Assembly: GCF_024213195.1 (NCBI RefSeq)
Contig: NZ_JANAVF010000011.1
Coordinates: 186,001-250,000, forward strand
DNA from: Streptomyces sp. TBY4
GTDB lineage: Bacteria > Actinomycetota > Actinomycetes > Streptomycetales > Streptomycetaceae
Length of the DNA stretch: 64,000 nt
Direction of reading: 5' to 3'
Position numbers and translations under genes: made by a program. Of this stretch, positions 55,439-63,417 are shown piece by piece (the first letter of the stretch is position 1; each line of letters opens with the position of its first letter). The notes under the pieces were generated by a model, which saw only the letters and a program-made list of their open reading frames with translations, was not told where the DNA came from and ran no database searches.

Positions 55439-57892
55439 TTACAGATCGAGGGTCGCCGTCAGCCGCGTGTCGCCGTGCGAACGGCTCGCGCGGACCTCGT
55501 AGCCGCCGCCGATCCGCTGCCAGGAGCCGGAGGGCTCGTCCCAGATCTCGAAGGCGCGCTCCGGCAGCGGGATCTCCACCTCGACGCTCTCGCCGGCCCC
55601 GGCGGTCACGCTCGCGAAGCCCGCCAGCCAGCTCGCCGGGCGTTCGACGGAGTCCTCGACGGGTGCCAGGTAGACCTGTACGGTCTCGCGGCCGGCCCGG
55701 CCGCCGGTGTTGGTGACGCGGACCGTCGCCCGCGCGGGGGTGACCTCCAGGGACTCGTAGGCCCAGTCGGTGTAGCCGAGGCCGTGCCCGAAGGGGAAGG
55801 CCGGGGCGGTCCCGTGCTTCTCGTAGGCCCGGTAGCCGATGAAGAGACCCTCGTGGTACTCCAGGCGCCCGTCGGTGGGAACGACCTCGGTGACCGGTGC
55901 GTCGGCGAACTCCGCGGGCCAGGTGGTGGGCAGCCGCCCGCCCGGCTCGGCCTCGCCGAGGAGTACGTCGGCCAGCGCGGCCCCGCCCTCCTGCCCGGGG
56001 AACCAGGTCAGCAGCACCGCGGCCACGTCCTCGCGCCACGGGAGCGCCACCGGGGAGCCCGCGTTCACGACGACCACGGTGTTCGGGTTGACGGCGGCGA
56101 CGGCCCGGACCAGGTCGTCCTGGCGGCCCGGGAGGGAGAGGTCCGTGCGGTCGAAGCCCTCGGACTCCACCCGCTCGGTGGTGGCGACCACCACGACGGC
56201 GGTGTCGGCGTGCCGGGCGGCCTCCACGGCCTCGGCGATGAGCTCGTCGGCGGAGCGCTGCGGGCCGAGGTGGAGGAAGGAGAACATGATCGCCTTGAGC
56301 GGCAGGGCGCTCACGTCGGGGACCTGGTAGGTCAGGGAGACCTCGACGGCCTCGCCCTCGGTGAGGGTGATGCGGGCCCGCTCGTTGGGGGCCCCGAAGA
56401 AGGCCTCGAAGGGGTCGGCCTCGTTGCCCATCCGCTGGACGCCCTCCCAGCGGACCTCCCCGCCGACGGCGAGGGTGAAGGCGCCGAGTCCGCGGGTGCC
56501 GAAGGCGTGCTCGCCGCTCTCGCGCGGGACGAACGTACCGGTGACCTCGATGCTCGCCATCGTCTCGTACGCGGCGCCCTCGGGCAGGTCGTCGCCGATC
56601 CACTGGACCTGGCCGGTGGGCAGGGAGCCCGTGCCGAGGACGGCGCCGGAGGCGTCGCGGCAGATGGCGCGGAGCTCGAAGCCCTTGCCGGCGGGGGTCA
56701 GTTCCTCGCTGGGGTCGGCGCCGACGGAGAAGGTGAGCGCACTGTCGGGGAGGGCGGCGGTCAGACCGTCCAGCGGGGAGACGATCCGCTCGGGGAAGAC
56801 GGTGGCCGAGCCGCCGCCGAGGACGCGGGCGTCGCGGGCGGCGGCGCCGACGAGGGCGACGGTGCGGCCGGCGGAGGAATCGAGCGGGAGCACGGGCTTT
56901 CCGTCGGCGGCGGCCTCGTTGCGTACGAGGACGAAGCCGCGGGCCGCCAGCTCGCGGGCCAGCGCCTGGCCGTCGACGGGGGCCGGAGCCTCGCCGACCA
57001 CGGCGGGGGCACCCTCCAGGATGCCGACGCGGGCGGCGAGGCGCAGGACGTTGCGGACGGCCTCGTCGACGGCGGACTCGGGGACCTCGCCCGAGCGGAC
57101 GGCGTCGGCGAGCGGGGCGCCGTAGACGCCGACCGGGCCGGGCATGACCACGTCGAGGCCGCCCAGGATGTCGCCCGTGGTGGAGCGGGCGGCCATCCAG
57201 TCGGAGACGTTGGCGCCGTCGAAGCCCCACTCGGCGCGCAGGACCTCGTTGACGAGGTGGCTGTTCTCGCTCATGAACACGCCGTTGACCCGGTTGTAGG
57301 CGGTCATGATGCCCCACGGGTGGGCGTTCGCGACGATCGCCTCGAAGGGGGCCAGGTAGAGCTCGCGCAGCGGGCGCGGGGCGATGACGCTGTCGACGGT
57401 GAACCGCTCGGACTCGGCGTCGTTGCCGACGAAGTGCTTGACGGTGGTGCCCACGCCGCCGTCCTGGACGCCGCTGACGTAGCCGCTGCCGATCTCGCCG
57501 GTGAGGTACGGGTCCTCGGAGTAGCACTCGAAGTGCCGGCCGCCGAGCGGGGAGCGGTGCAAGTTGACGGTGGGCGCGAGGAGGACGTGGACGCCCTTGC
57601 GGCGGGCCTCCTGGGCGAGGAGGCGGCCGGCCCGGCGGGCGAGGGCGGGGTCCCAGGCGGCGGCGAGCGCGGTCGGGGAGGGCAGCGCGATCGACGGGTC
57701 GTCGGCGGTCCAGCGCACGCCGCGCACCCCGATGGGGCCGTCGGAGAAGACCAGGGACTTCAGCCCGATCTCGGGGAGGGCGGGCAGGGACCACATGTCC
57801 TGGCCGGCCAGCAGCCGGGCCTTGGTGTCGAGATCCAGCTTGCCCAGCGCCGCCTCTACGGCGTCGTTGCGGACCTGATCGGCATCGGTCAC
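55439..57892 (-). CDS. GH3 beta-glucosidase with PA14 insert
   Basis: 817 residues from GTG 8 nt after GAGGAGG; an ATG two codons earlier is too close to that site. GH3 N-domain: SLVFSDGPIGVRGVRWTADD, VGTTVKHFVGNDAESERFTV and EWGFDGANVSDWMAARSTTG with the nucleophile Asp. The C-domain is interrupted at about 440-560 by a PA14 lectin-like module (GTFVPRESGEHAFGTRGLGA). A fibronectin-III-like end follows (FGHGLGYTDWAYESLEV). No signal peptide, so it acts on imported glucosides. Divergent from a TetR regulator. Confidence 0.9.
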   Translation of the reverse strand: MTDADQVRNDAVEAALGKLDLDTKARLLAGQDMWSLPALPEIGLKSLVFSDGPIGVRGVRWTADDPSIALPSPTALAAAWDPALARRAGRLLAQEARRKGVHVLLAPTVNLHRSPLGGRHFECYSEDPYLTGEIGSGYVSGVQDGGVGTTVKHFVGNDAESERFTVDSVIAPRPLRELYLAPFEAIVANAHPWGIMTAYNRVNGVFMSENSHLVNEVLRAEWGFDGANVSDWMAARSTTGDILGGLDVVMPGPVGVYGAPLADAVRSGEVPESAVDEAVRNVLRLAARVGILEGAPAVVGEAPAPVDGQALARELAARGFVLVRNEAAADGKPVLPLDSSAGRTVALVGAAARDARVLGGGSATVFPERIVSPLDGLTAALPDSALTFSVGADPSEELTPAGKGFELRAICRDASGAVLGTGSLPTGQVQWIGDDLPEGAAYETMASIEVTGTFVPRESGEHAFGTRGLGAFTLAVGGEVRWEGVQRMGNEADPFEAFFGAPNERARITLTEGEAVEVSLTYQVPDVSALPLKAIMFSFLHLGPQRSADELIAEAVEAARHADTAVVVVATTERVESEGFDRTDLSLPGRQDDLVRAVAAVNPNTVVVVNAGSPVALPWREDVAAVLLTWFPGQEGGAALADVLLGEAEPGGRLPTTWPAEFADAPVTEVVPTDGRLEYHEGLFIGYRAYEKHGTAPAFPFGHGLGYTDWAYESLEVTPARATVRVTNTGGRAGRETVQVYLAPVEDSVERPASWLAGFASVTAGAGESVEVEIPLPERAFEIWDEPSGSWQRIGGGYEVRASRSHGDTRLTATLDL

Positions 57893-58048
57893 GGCCATGC
57901 CTCCTCGTTGGGTGCGGGTGCGCGGTGCGGCGCGGTGACCCCATGGTGGACCCGTTCCCTGTAGAGCGGTAGGGTTCGTAATCTGTTCGTGATAGTTGGA
58001 TGCCGTACGGTCCTGCTGGCAGGTGTGGAACGGAAGGGGTGCGGGGCG

Positions 58049-58627
58049 ATGGTCAGGGCCAGGACTGAGGAACGGCGCGCGGAGATCGTCCGCGCGGCCG
58101 TCGAGGTGATCGCCGAGCGCGGCTACCGGGGCGCCGCCCTGGGCACGGTCGCCGAGCGCGTGGGCCTGACCCAGCAGGGGCTGCTGCACTACTTCCCGAC
58201 CAAGGAGGCGCTGCTGGTCGCCGTCCTGGAGGAGCGCGACCGCTGGGACACCGGCGGCGGCGCCCGCGCGATGGCCGACACCTGGCGTCCGGACCTGCTG
58301 GCCTCCCTGGTGGAGTACAACGCCATGCGCCCCGGCATCGTGCAGACCTTCTCGGCGCTGCTCGGCGAGAGCGTCACCGACGGCCACCCGGCCCGGGAGT
58401 TCTTCGCCGAGCGGTACGCGCAGGTGCGCGCCGCGATGGCGGACGTCCTGCGCGCGGAGTTCGGCGAGCGGCTCCCCTCGGGCCTCACCCCCGACCAGGC
58501 GGCCCCGCTGCTGGCCGCCGTGATGGACGGCCTCCAGTACCAGTGGCTGCTCGACCCGGAGACCGTGGACATGCCCGGCACCTTCCGCGCCTTCCTGGAC
58601 CTGATCCAGGGGACCGAGGCGACCTGA
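58049..58627 (+). CDS. TetR-family regulator next to the beta-glucosidase
   Basis: 192 residues from ATG after AAGGGG. HTH at residues about 8-55: RRAEIVRAAVEVIAERGYRG, AALGTVAERVGLTQQGLLHY and FPTKEALLVAVLEERD. The C-terminal domain resembles TetR_C-type regulators of sugar genes. Divergent from the GH3 gene, so control of glucoside use is likely. The 156-bp intergenic region should hold its operator, but I see no clear palindrome. Confidence 0.8.
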   Translation: MVRARTEERRAEIVRAAVEVIAERGYRGAALGTVAERVGLTQQGLLHYFPTKEALLVAVLEERDRWDTGGGARAMADTWRPDLLASLVEYNAMRPGIVQTFSALLGESVTDGHPAREFFAERYAQVRAAMADVLRAEFGERLPSGLTPDQAAPLLAAVMDGLQYQWLLDPETVDMPGTFRAFLDLIQGTEAT

Positions 58628-58684
58628 TCCGGGGCCGGTCCGGACCGTCCGGGGCCCGGCCGCCGGGCTGGCATGCTGGGGCGG

Positions 58685-59458
58685 GTGAAGATCGCTGCCG
58701 CGCAGCTGAGCTGCGTCCCCGCCGACGTGTCCGCCAACGCCGTACGGGCGGCCGCGCTCGCCGTACGGGCCCGGGAGGAGGGCGCCGGGCTGGTGGTGTT
58801 CCCCGAGCTCACCCTGACCGGCTACGAGTTGGCCCCGCTCGGCGCCGACCCCGGCCTGTGGCTGGCCGACGCCGAGGACCCCCGGCTGGACCCCGTCCGC
58901 TCGGCCGGGATTGCCACCGCCGTCAACGTCGCGCTGCGCACGGACGGCCCCCGGCCCGTCATCGCGACCCTGGTCCACGACGCGGATGGCGCGCACGTGA
59001 CCACGTACGCCAAGCAGCACCTGTTCCGGCAGGAGCGGGAGGTCTTCGCCGCGGGGACCGTGCCCGGCCGCTTCGAACTCGGCGGGATCCGCTTCTCCCT
59101 GGGGATCTGCTTCGACAACCACTTCGCGGACGTGCCCGGTGCGGGCGCCGCGGCCGGCTGCCGGGTCCACCTGGCGAGCTCGCTCTACGGAACGGGCGAC
59201 GGGATCGCCGAGCGGGCGGCGGTCCACACCGGGATCGCCCGGGACTTCGGGATGTACGTGGCCCTCGCCAACCACGTGGGACCCGCCGGAGCGTGGACGG
59301 GCTGCGGGGGCGCGGCCGTATGGGCGCCGGGCGGGGCCCTGCTGGCCGAGGCGGACGCGCACACGCCCTCGGTGGTCGTGGCGGAGGTGCCGGCGGAGGT
59401 GCCGGCGGGGGGCCGGGCGGACGGCTCGGGCTCGCGTACGACGCCCGCCCCGGCCTGA
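58685..59458 (+). CDS. carbon-nitrogen hydrolase (nitrilase superfamily)
   Basis: 257 residues from GTG with a CATGCT box 7 nt upstream (leaderless). Catalytic triad: Glu in LVVFPELTLTGYE, Lys in TTYAKQHLFRQEREV, Cys in SLGICFDNHFADVP. IARDFGMYVALANHVGPAG follows. It hydrolyses a small amide or nitrile. The last 30 residues are a low-complexity tail. Possibly co-transcribed with the TetR gene ending 57 nt upstream. Confidence 0.85.
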   Translation: MKIAAAQLSCVPADVSANAVRAAALAVRAREEGAGLVVFPELTLTGYELAPLGADPGLWLADAEDPRLDPVRSAGIATAVNVALRTDGPRPVIATLVHDADGAHVTTYAKQHLFRQEREVFAAGTVPGRFELGGIRFSLGICFDNHFADVPGAGAAAGCRVHLASSLYGTGDGIAERAAVHTGIARDFGMYVALANHVGPAGAWTGCGGAAVWAPGGALLAEADAHTPSVVVAEVPAEVPAGGRADGSGSRTTPAPA

Positions 59459-59733
59459 CGGGGCGTCCGGGACGCACCCGCCGGGCGGGGTTCGCGTACG
59501 GGCGCACACGGCTGCGGAACCCGTACGGAAACAGGCGCCGGCCGCGCCGGGAAAGGGCTCCTGGGGGCGCTGTGCGGGCCCTTGGACCACCCCGCGTCCC
59601 CACCCGCGGGGGCGGGCCCCGGCCGCCCGGCCGCAGGGCGTCACAGCGCCCGCCAGCCGCCCTCCACACCCCGCCTGACCTGGGCTTTCATCGTGTCAGC
59701 CGATAAAATCGGGGACAGCTGAAGGGGGTTCGG
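59459..59733. other. intergenic region, no gene seen
   Basis: 275 bp. The first 200 bases are very GC-rich, with repeated GGCGCCGG and GCGTACG words and small inverted repeats (CGTCCGGGACG), probably terminating the nitrilase gene. The last 45 are AT-richer (CGATAAAATCGGGGACAGC, where CGATaaAATCG is a small palindrome) and carry the promoter and AAGGGGG site of the methyltransferase gene. Confidence 0.5.
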
Positions 59734-60468
59734 ATGGACCGGAACATACGCAGTGTCGACGATGTGCTCGCCCTCCTGGACGGGCTCTTCGCACCAGAGG
59801 CGGACCGCTGGACGGAGGCCGGATCCTCCTGGTGGGACGGCTTCTACGCGGACCGCGAGCGGCCGGTTCCCTTCTTCGTGGCGAAGCCCGACGAGAACCT
59901 CGTCTCCTGCCTCGACCGAGGCCTGATCCCCGCGGGCGGCCGCGCCCTGGACCTCGGCTGCGGGCCCGGCCGCAACGCCCTGCACCTGGCCTCCCGGGGC
60001 TTCGAGGTGGACGCCGTCGACCTCTCCCCGACGGCCCTGGCCTGGGCCGGGGAGCGGGCCCGCGAGGCGGGGGCGCCGGTCCGCTTCCACCACGGGGACG
60101 CCTTCGGCGCGGCCGGCGCCGGGCTCGTGGGCCCGTACGACCTGATCTACGACTCGGGCTGCTTCCACCACCTGCCACCGCACCGGCGGATCAGCTACCT
60201 CGCCCTGCTGGAGCGGCTGCTGGCCCCGGGCGGCCGCTTCGCCCTGACCTGCTTCGCCTCGGGCGCGATGGGCTCCGAGCTGCCCGACGCCGAGTTCTAC
60301 GGCCGGGCGCGCCTCGAGGGTGGGCTCGCGTACACCCCGGAGGCGCTGCGCCGGATCTTCGGGGAGCTCACCGAGGTGGAGCTGCGCCGGATGAACGACG
60401 AGCCCGCGTCCTCCGCTTCCTTCGGCGAGGCCTTCCTCTGGACGGCGCTGTTCCGCCGCCCGGAGTGA
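59734..60468 (+). CDS. SAM-dependent methyltransferase
   Basis: 244 residues from ATG with GAAGGGGG upstream. Motif I ALDLGCGPGRNALHLASRGF binds SAM; VDAVDLSPTALAWAGERARE is motif II; DLIYDSGCFHHLPPHRRISY is the post-II region, similar to thiopurine/tellurite-type class I enzymes (TehB-like). Substrate unknown. Convergent with the HxlR gene. Confidence 0.85.
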   Translation: MDRNIRSVDDVLALLDGLFAPEADRWTEAGSSWWDGFYADRERPVPFFVAKPDENLVSCLDRGLIPAGGRALDLGCGPGRNALHLASRGFEVDAVDLSPTALAWAGERAREAGAPVRFHHGDAFGAAGAGLVGPYDLIYDSGCFHHLPPHRRISYLALLERLLAPGGRFALTCFASGAMGSELPDAEFYGRARLEGGLAYTPEALRRIFGELTEVELRRMNDEPASSASFGEAFLWTALFRRPE

Positions 60469-60523
60469 GGGCCGGGGCCCGCGGGGCCCGGGGTCACGGC
60501 CCCGGGCCTACGGGCCTGCGCCG

Positions 60524-60898
60524 CTACGGGGCCTGCGCCGCCAGGGTCTGCGCCGCCTGGGACTGGGCGGCGTCGGGCAGCATGTGCTTCGCGCCCCACG
60601 CACCGAGGGCCTCCAGGGCCTCGTTCAGCTCCTGCCCGAGCGGGGTCAGCGAGTACTCCACGCGGGGCGGGACCTCCTCGTAGACCTCGCGGTGGACGAT
60701 CCCGTCCGTCTCCAGCTCGCGCAGCTGGGCGGCGAGCACCTTCTCGGAGACCCCCGGGACCAGGCGCCGCAGTTCGCCGAAGCGTCGCGGGCACTGCTCC
60801 AGCTCCCACAGGACCGACACCTTCCACTTGCCGTCGATCACGGACATCGCCGCGGCGATCCCGCAGTGATCCGCGCCCGGCCGCTGTGTCAACGCCAT
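60524..60898 (-). CDS. HxlR-family regulator
   Basis: 124 residues from ATG with GGGGAGGGG upstream. GADHCGIAAAMSVIDGKWKV, SVLWELEQCPRRFGELRRLV and PGVSEKVLAAQLRELETDGI form the HxlR winged helix; the Cys near residue 12 is the redox/aldehyde-sensing Cys of many family members. Ends in an Ala/Gln tail. Divergent from an oxidoreductase gene with a small palindrome between them. Confidence 0.88.
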   Translation of the reverse strand: MALTQRPGADHCGIAAAMSVIDGKWKVSVLWELEQCPRRFGELRRLVPGVSEKVLAAQLRELETDGIVHREVYEEVPPRVEYSLTPLGQELNEALEALGAWGAKHMLPDAAQSQAAQTLAAQAP

Positions 60899-60949
60899 CG
60901 CGCACCCCTCCCCACCTGTTCGCTCACCTCGGGGTAACCACCCACTCCG

Positions 60950-60961
60950 AAGTGCGTACTT
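60950..60961. promoter_or_regulatory. HxlR operator candidate
   Basis: AAGT-GCGT-ACTT is an inverted repeat between the divergent HxlR and oxidoreductase genes. It lies 22 bases before a CAGGCT -10-like box (60983-60988), in the -35 region of the oxidoreductase promoter. Confidence 0.5.
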
Positions 60962-60995
60962 GAGCACCTGACGGCCCTCCACCAGGCTAAACGGC

Positions 60996-61934
60996 ATGAC
61001 CGACACCAGCACGAAGACCAGCCCGAAGACCAGCCCGGACACCACTGCCGAGACCTCCGCGAAGACCCCGCTCACCCTCCTCGGGCTCGGCTCGATGGGC
61101 ACCGCCCTCGCCCGCACCTGGCTCGCCGCCGGGCACCCCCTCACCGTCTGGAACCGCACCCACGCCAAGGCCGCCGCCCTCGCGGCCGAGGGCGCCGTCG
61201 TCGCCGCGAGCCCCGCTGAGGCGGTGGCGGCGAACGGCCTGATCGTGGTCTGCCTGCTCGACCACGCCAGCGTCGGCGAGGCCCTGGAGGGCCTGGACCT
61301 CTCCGGCAAGGACCTGGTCGACCTGACCACCGGCACGCCCGCCGACGGCCGCGCCCGGGCCGCGTGGGCCCAGGAGCGCGGGGCCCGGTTCCTCGACGGC
61401 GGGATCATGGGCACTCCGTCGATGATCGGCGCCCCCGCGGCCGGCGCCTACACCTTCTACAGCGGCTCGCCCGGCCTGTTCGAGGAGCACCGCAGCACAC
61501 TGGAGGTCCCGGCCGGCGCCCGCTTCGTCGGCTCCGACCCCGGCCACGCGGCCCTGCACGACGTGGCCCTGCTGAGCGCGATGACCGGGCTCTTCGCCGG
61601 GATCTCGCACGCCTTCGCGCTGATCGAGGGCGAGGACATCTCCCCGAAGGACCTGGCTCCGCTGCTGACCGAGTGGCTGGGGGCGATGGGCTTCTTCGCG
61701 GGCGCCGCCGCCGAGCGGCTGGTCTCGGGGGACTTCACCACGGGCGTGGAATCGAACCTGGCCATGCAGGTCACGGCGAGCGCCACCTATCTGCGCACCG
61801 CCGCGGAGCAGGGGGTCAGCCCCGAGCTGATCAGTCCCTACCTGGACCTGATGCGGGAGCGGCTGGCGGGCGATCCTGCGGCCCACTCCGGCGAGGACAC
61901 CACCGGGGCGATCACCCTGCTCAGGAAGCGCTGA
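60996..61934 (+). CDS. NAD(P)-binding oxidoreductase, beta-hydroxyacid dehydrogenase / imine reductase-like
   Basis: 312 residues from ATG, 7 nt after CAGGCT (leaderless). The first 25 residues are a Thr/Ser/Lys repeat (KTSPKTSPDTT). Rossmann motif TLLGLGSMGTALARTWLAAG and VWNRTHAKA follow. GGIMGTPSMIGAPAAGAYTF and ISHAFALIEGEDISPKDLAP resemble imine reductases and 3-hydroxyisobutyrate dehydrogenases of Streptomyces. Likely regulated by the divergent HxlR protein. Substrate unknown. Confidence 0.8.
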   Translation: MTDTSTKTSPKTSPDTTAETSAKTPLTLLGLGSMGTALARTWLAAGHPLTVWNRTHAKAAALAAEGAVVAASPAEAVAANGLIVVCLLDHASVGEALEGLDLSGKDLVDLTTGTPADGRARAAWAQERGARFLDGGIMGTPSMIGAPAAGAYTFYSGSPGLFEEHRSTLEVPAGARFVGSDPGHAALHDVALLSAMTGLFAGISHAFALIEGEDISPKDLAPLLTEWLGAMGFFAGAAAERLVSGDFTTGVESNLAMQVTASATYLRTAAEQGVSPELISPYLDLMRERLAGDPAAHSGEDTTGAITLLRKR

Positions 61935-62793
61935 GCCGCTTGCCCTGCGCCTGGCCCTGGCCCTGCAACTGGCCCGGGCCCTGCGCGTGGCTCTGGCTCT
62001 GCGCATGGTTCTGCACCTGGCCCGGTCCCTGCTCCTGCTCCCGGTCCTGCTCCGCGTCCTCGCCCACCAGGTCCCGGACCATGAGGGTCGCCCCGGCCAC
62101 CGCGCCGGGCATCAGGAACACGGCGACGAGCGGCACCAGGAAGGACAGCACGAGCGGCACGCCGAAGCCCAGCGCCAGCATCCGCCGCCCGCGCAGCAGC
62201 GCGAGCTGCTCGGTGAGCTGCACCCGGCGGCGCATCAGGGCGACGGAGGTGAGCTCCTGGGCGAGGAAGAAGCCGGAGACGCAGAAGCCGAGGACCGGGA
62301 CCACGGTCTGCCCGACCACCGGGACGAAGCCGAGTGCGAAGAGCAGGATCCCGAAGAGCAGCACCCGGCCGAGGATCCGCAGGCTGTCGCGGGCGGAGAT
62401 CCACAGCTCCTGGGCGAGCGTGAGGCCCGACTCCGGGACCTCGCCGCCCTCGGTGCGGTCGACCTGCTCCGAGAGGGACTCGTAGAAGGGCTGGCCCACG
62501 AGCAGGGTCACGGCGGTGAAGGTGATCACCGCGAGGAAGAGTCCGAGGCAGAAGACCAGGGCGGTCAGGAAGCCGCGGAAGAGCCCGAGCCACGGGGAGG
62601 ACCAGCCGTCGGCGAAGGGGGTCGCCCAGGCGGTCAGGTCGTCGGCGCCGTAGCCGAGGCCGATGAGCGCGCCGGCGTACAGCACGAGGGAGACGAGCCC
62701 GGGCAGCAGCCCGAAGCCCAGCCACCGTCCGTGGCGCAGTACCCATCGCTGTCCGGCCAGCAGATAGCCGAATCCCCCCGCAAGATCACGCAT
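61921..62793 (-). CDS. EI24/CysZ-like membrane protein with Gln-rich tail
   Basis: 290 residues from ATG. At least four long hydrophobic segments (FGLLPGLVSLVLYAGALIGL, GFLTALVFCLGLFLAVITFT, LGRVLLFGILLFALGFVPVV, LALGFGVPLVLSFLVPLVAV) and the QPFYESLSEQVDRTEGGEVP loop are the EI24 (CysZ) family pattern. The C-terminal 45 residues are a Gln/Gly/His repeat (QNHAQSQSHAQGPGQLQGQG). Overlaps the convergent oxidoreductase gene by 14 nt. Possible anion transport, unproven. Confidence 0.8.
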   Translation of the reverse strand: MRDLAGGFGYLLAGQRWVLRHGRWLGFGLLPGLVSLVLYAGALIGLGYGADDLTAWATPFADGWSSPWLGLFRGFLTALVFCLGLFLAVITFTAVTLLVGQPFYESLSEQVDRTEGGEVPESGLTLAQELWISARDSLRILGRVLLFGILLFALGFVPVVGQTVVPVLGFCVSGFFLAQELTSVALMRRRVQLTEQLALLRGRRMLALGFGVPLVLSFLVPLVAVFLMPGAVAGATLMVRDLVGEDAEQDREQEQGPGQVQNHAQSQSHAQGPGQLQGQGQAQGKRLSAS

Positions 62794-62858
62794 GGTCCCA
62801 GTCTAGGACGGGCCTCCGGGCGGGGGGACGCCGGGCAGGCCGGGCAGCCCGGGCACGA

Positions 62859-62894
62859 CGAAGGCCGCACCCCGGTGCCTGGGTGCGGCCTTCG
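62859..62894 (-). terminator. terminator of the ohr gene
   Basis: CGAAGGCCGCACCC (62859-62872) pairs perfectly with GGGTGCGGCCTTCG (62881-62894), loop 8 nt, 34 nt after the ohr stop on the minus strand. Confidence 0.8.
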
Positions 62895-62928
62895 GCTGAC
62901 CGGGCGAACCGGTCGGGCGGGTCGGAGA

Positions 62929-63351
62929 TCAGACCGCGAGCTCGACCGTGATGTTGCCGCGGGTCGCCTTGGAGTACGGGCAGACCTGGTGGGCCTTCTC
63001 GATGAGGTCCTTGGCGGTGGCGGCGTCCACGTTCGGGATGGAGGCCGAGATCTTGACGATGATGCCGAAGCCGTCGTCGTTCTTGCCGATGCCGACCTCG
63101 GCGGTGACCGTGGAGCCGGTGATGTCGGCGTTCTCGTTGCGGGCGACGACGCCGAGCGCACCCTGGAAGCAGGCGCTGTAGCCGGCGGCGAACAGCTGCT
63201 CGGGGTTGGTGCCCTCGCCGCTGCCACCGAGCTCCTTCGGCGGGTTCACGACGACGTCGAGGCGACCGTCGTTGGTGGCGACGCGACCGTCACGGCCGTT
63301 CTCGGCGGTGGCAACAGCGGTGTACGCGACGTCGGACTGCTGGATGGACAT
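62929..63351 (-). CDS. ohr: organic hydroperoxide resistance protein
   Basis: 140 residues from ATG with CCAGGAGGA upstream; a start 14 codons earlier is not supported. OsmC/Ohr fold with catalytic C61 in FAAGYSACFQGALGVVARNE and C124 in KAHQVCPYSKATRGNITVEL, plus the Arg near residue 20 in ENGRDGRVATNDG. It reduces organic peroxides with lipoyl donors. Usually under OhrR control; no MarR gene is adjacent here. Confidence 0.92.
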   Translation of the reverse strand: MSIQQSDVAYTAVATAENGRDGRVATNDGRLDVVVNPPKELGGSGEGTNPEQLFAAGYSACFQGALGVVARNENADITGSTVTAEVGIGKNDDGFGIIVKISASIPNVDAATAKDLIEKAHQVCPYSKATRGNITVELAV

Positions 63352-63417
63352 GTAAGGAAATCCTCCTGGTAAATCGCCGGGACTCGCGCCCACGCGTCAC
63401 GGCGGTGTGGAGTGAGC

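Noticed and set aside
55475..57964. 829-codon frame opposite the GH3 gene
   Set aside because: Gly/Asp/Val/Arg-rich mirror of a well-supported beta-glucosidase; no motif and no ribosome site.
57893..59644. Upstream extension of the GH3 frame to over 1,400 residues
   Set aside because: The extension crosses the divergent TetR and nitrilase genes and lacks family similarity; the start after GAGGAGG at 57892 is far better.
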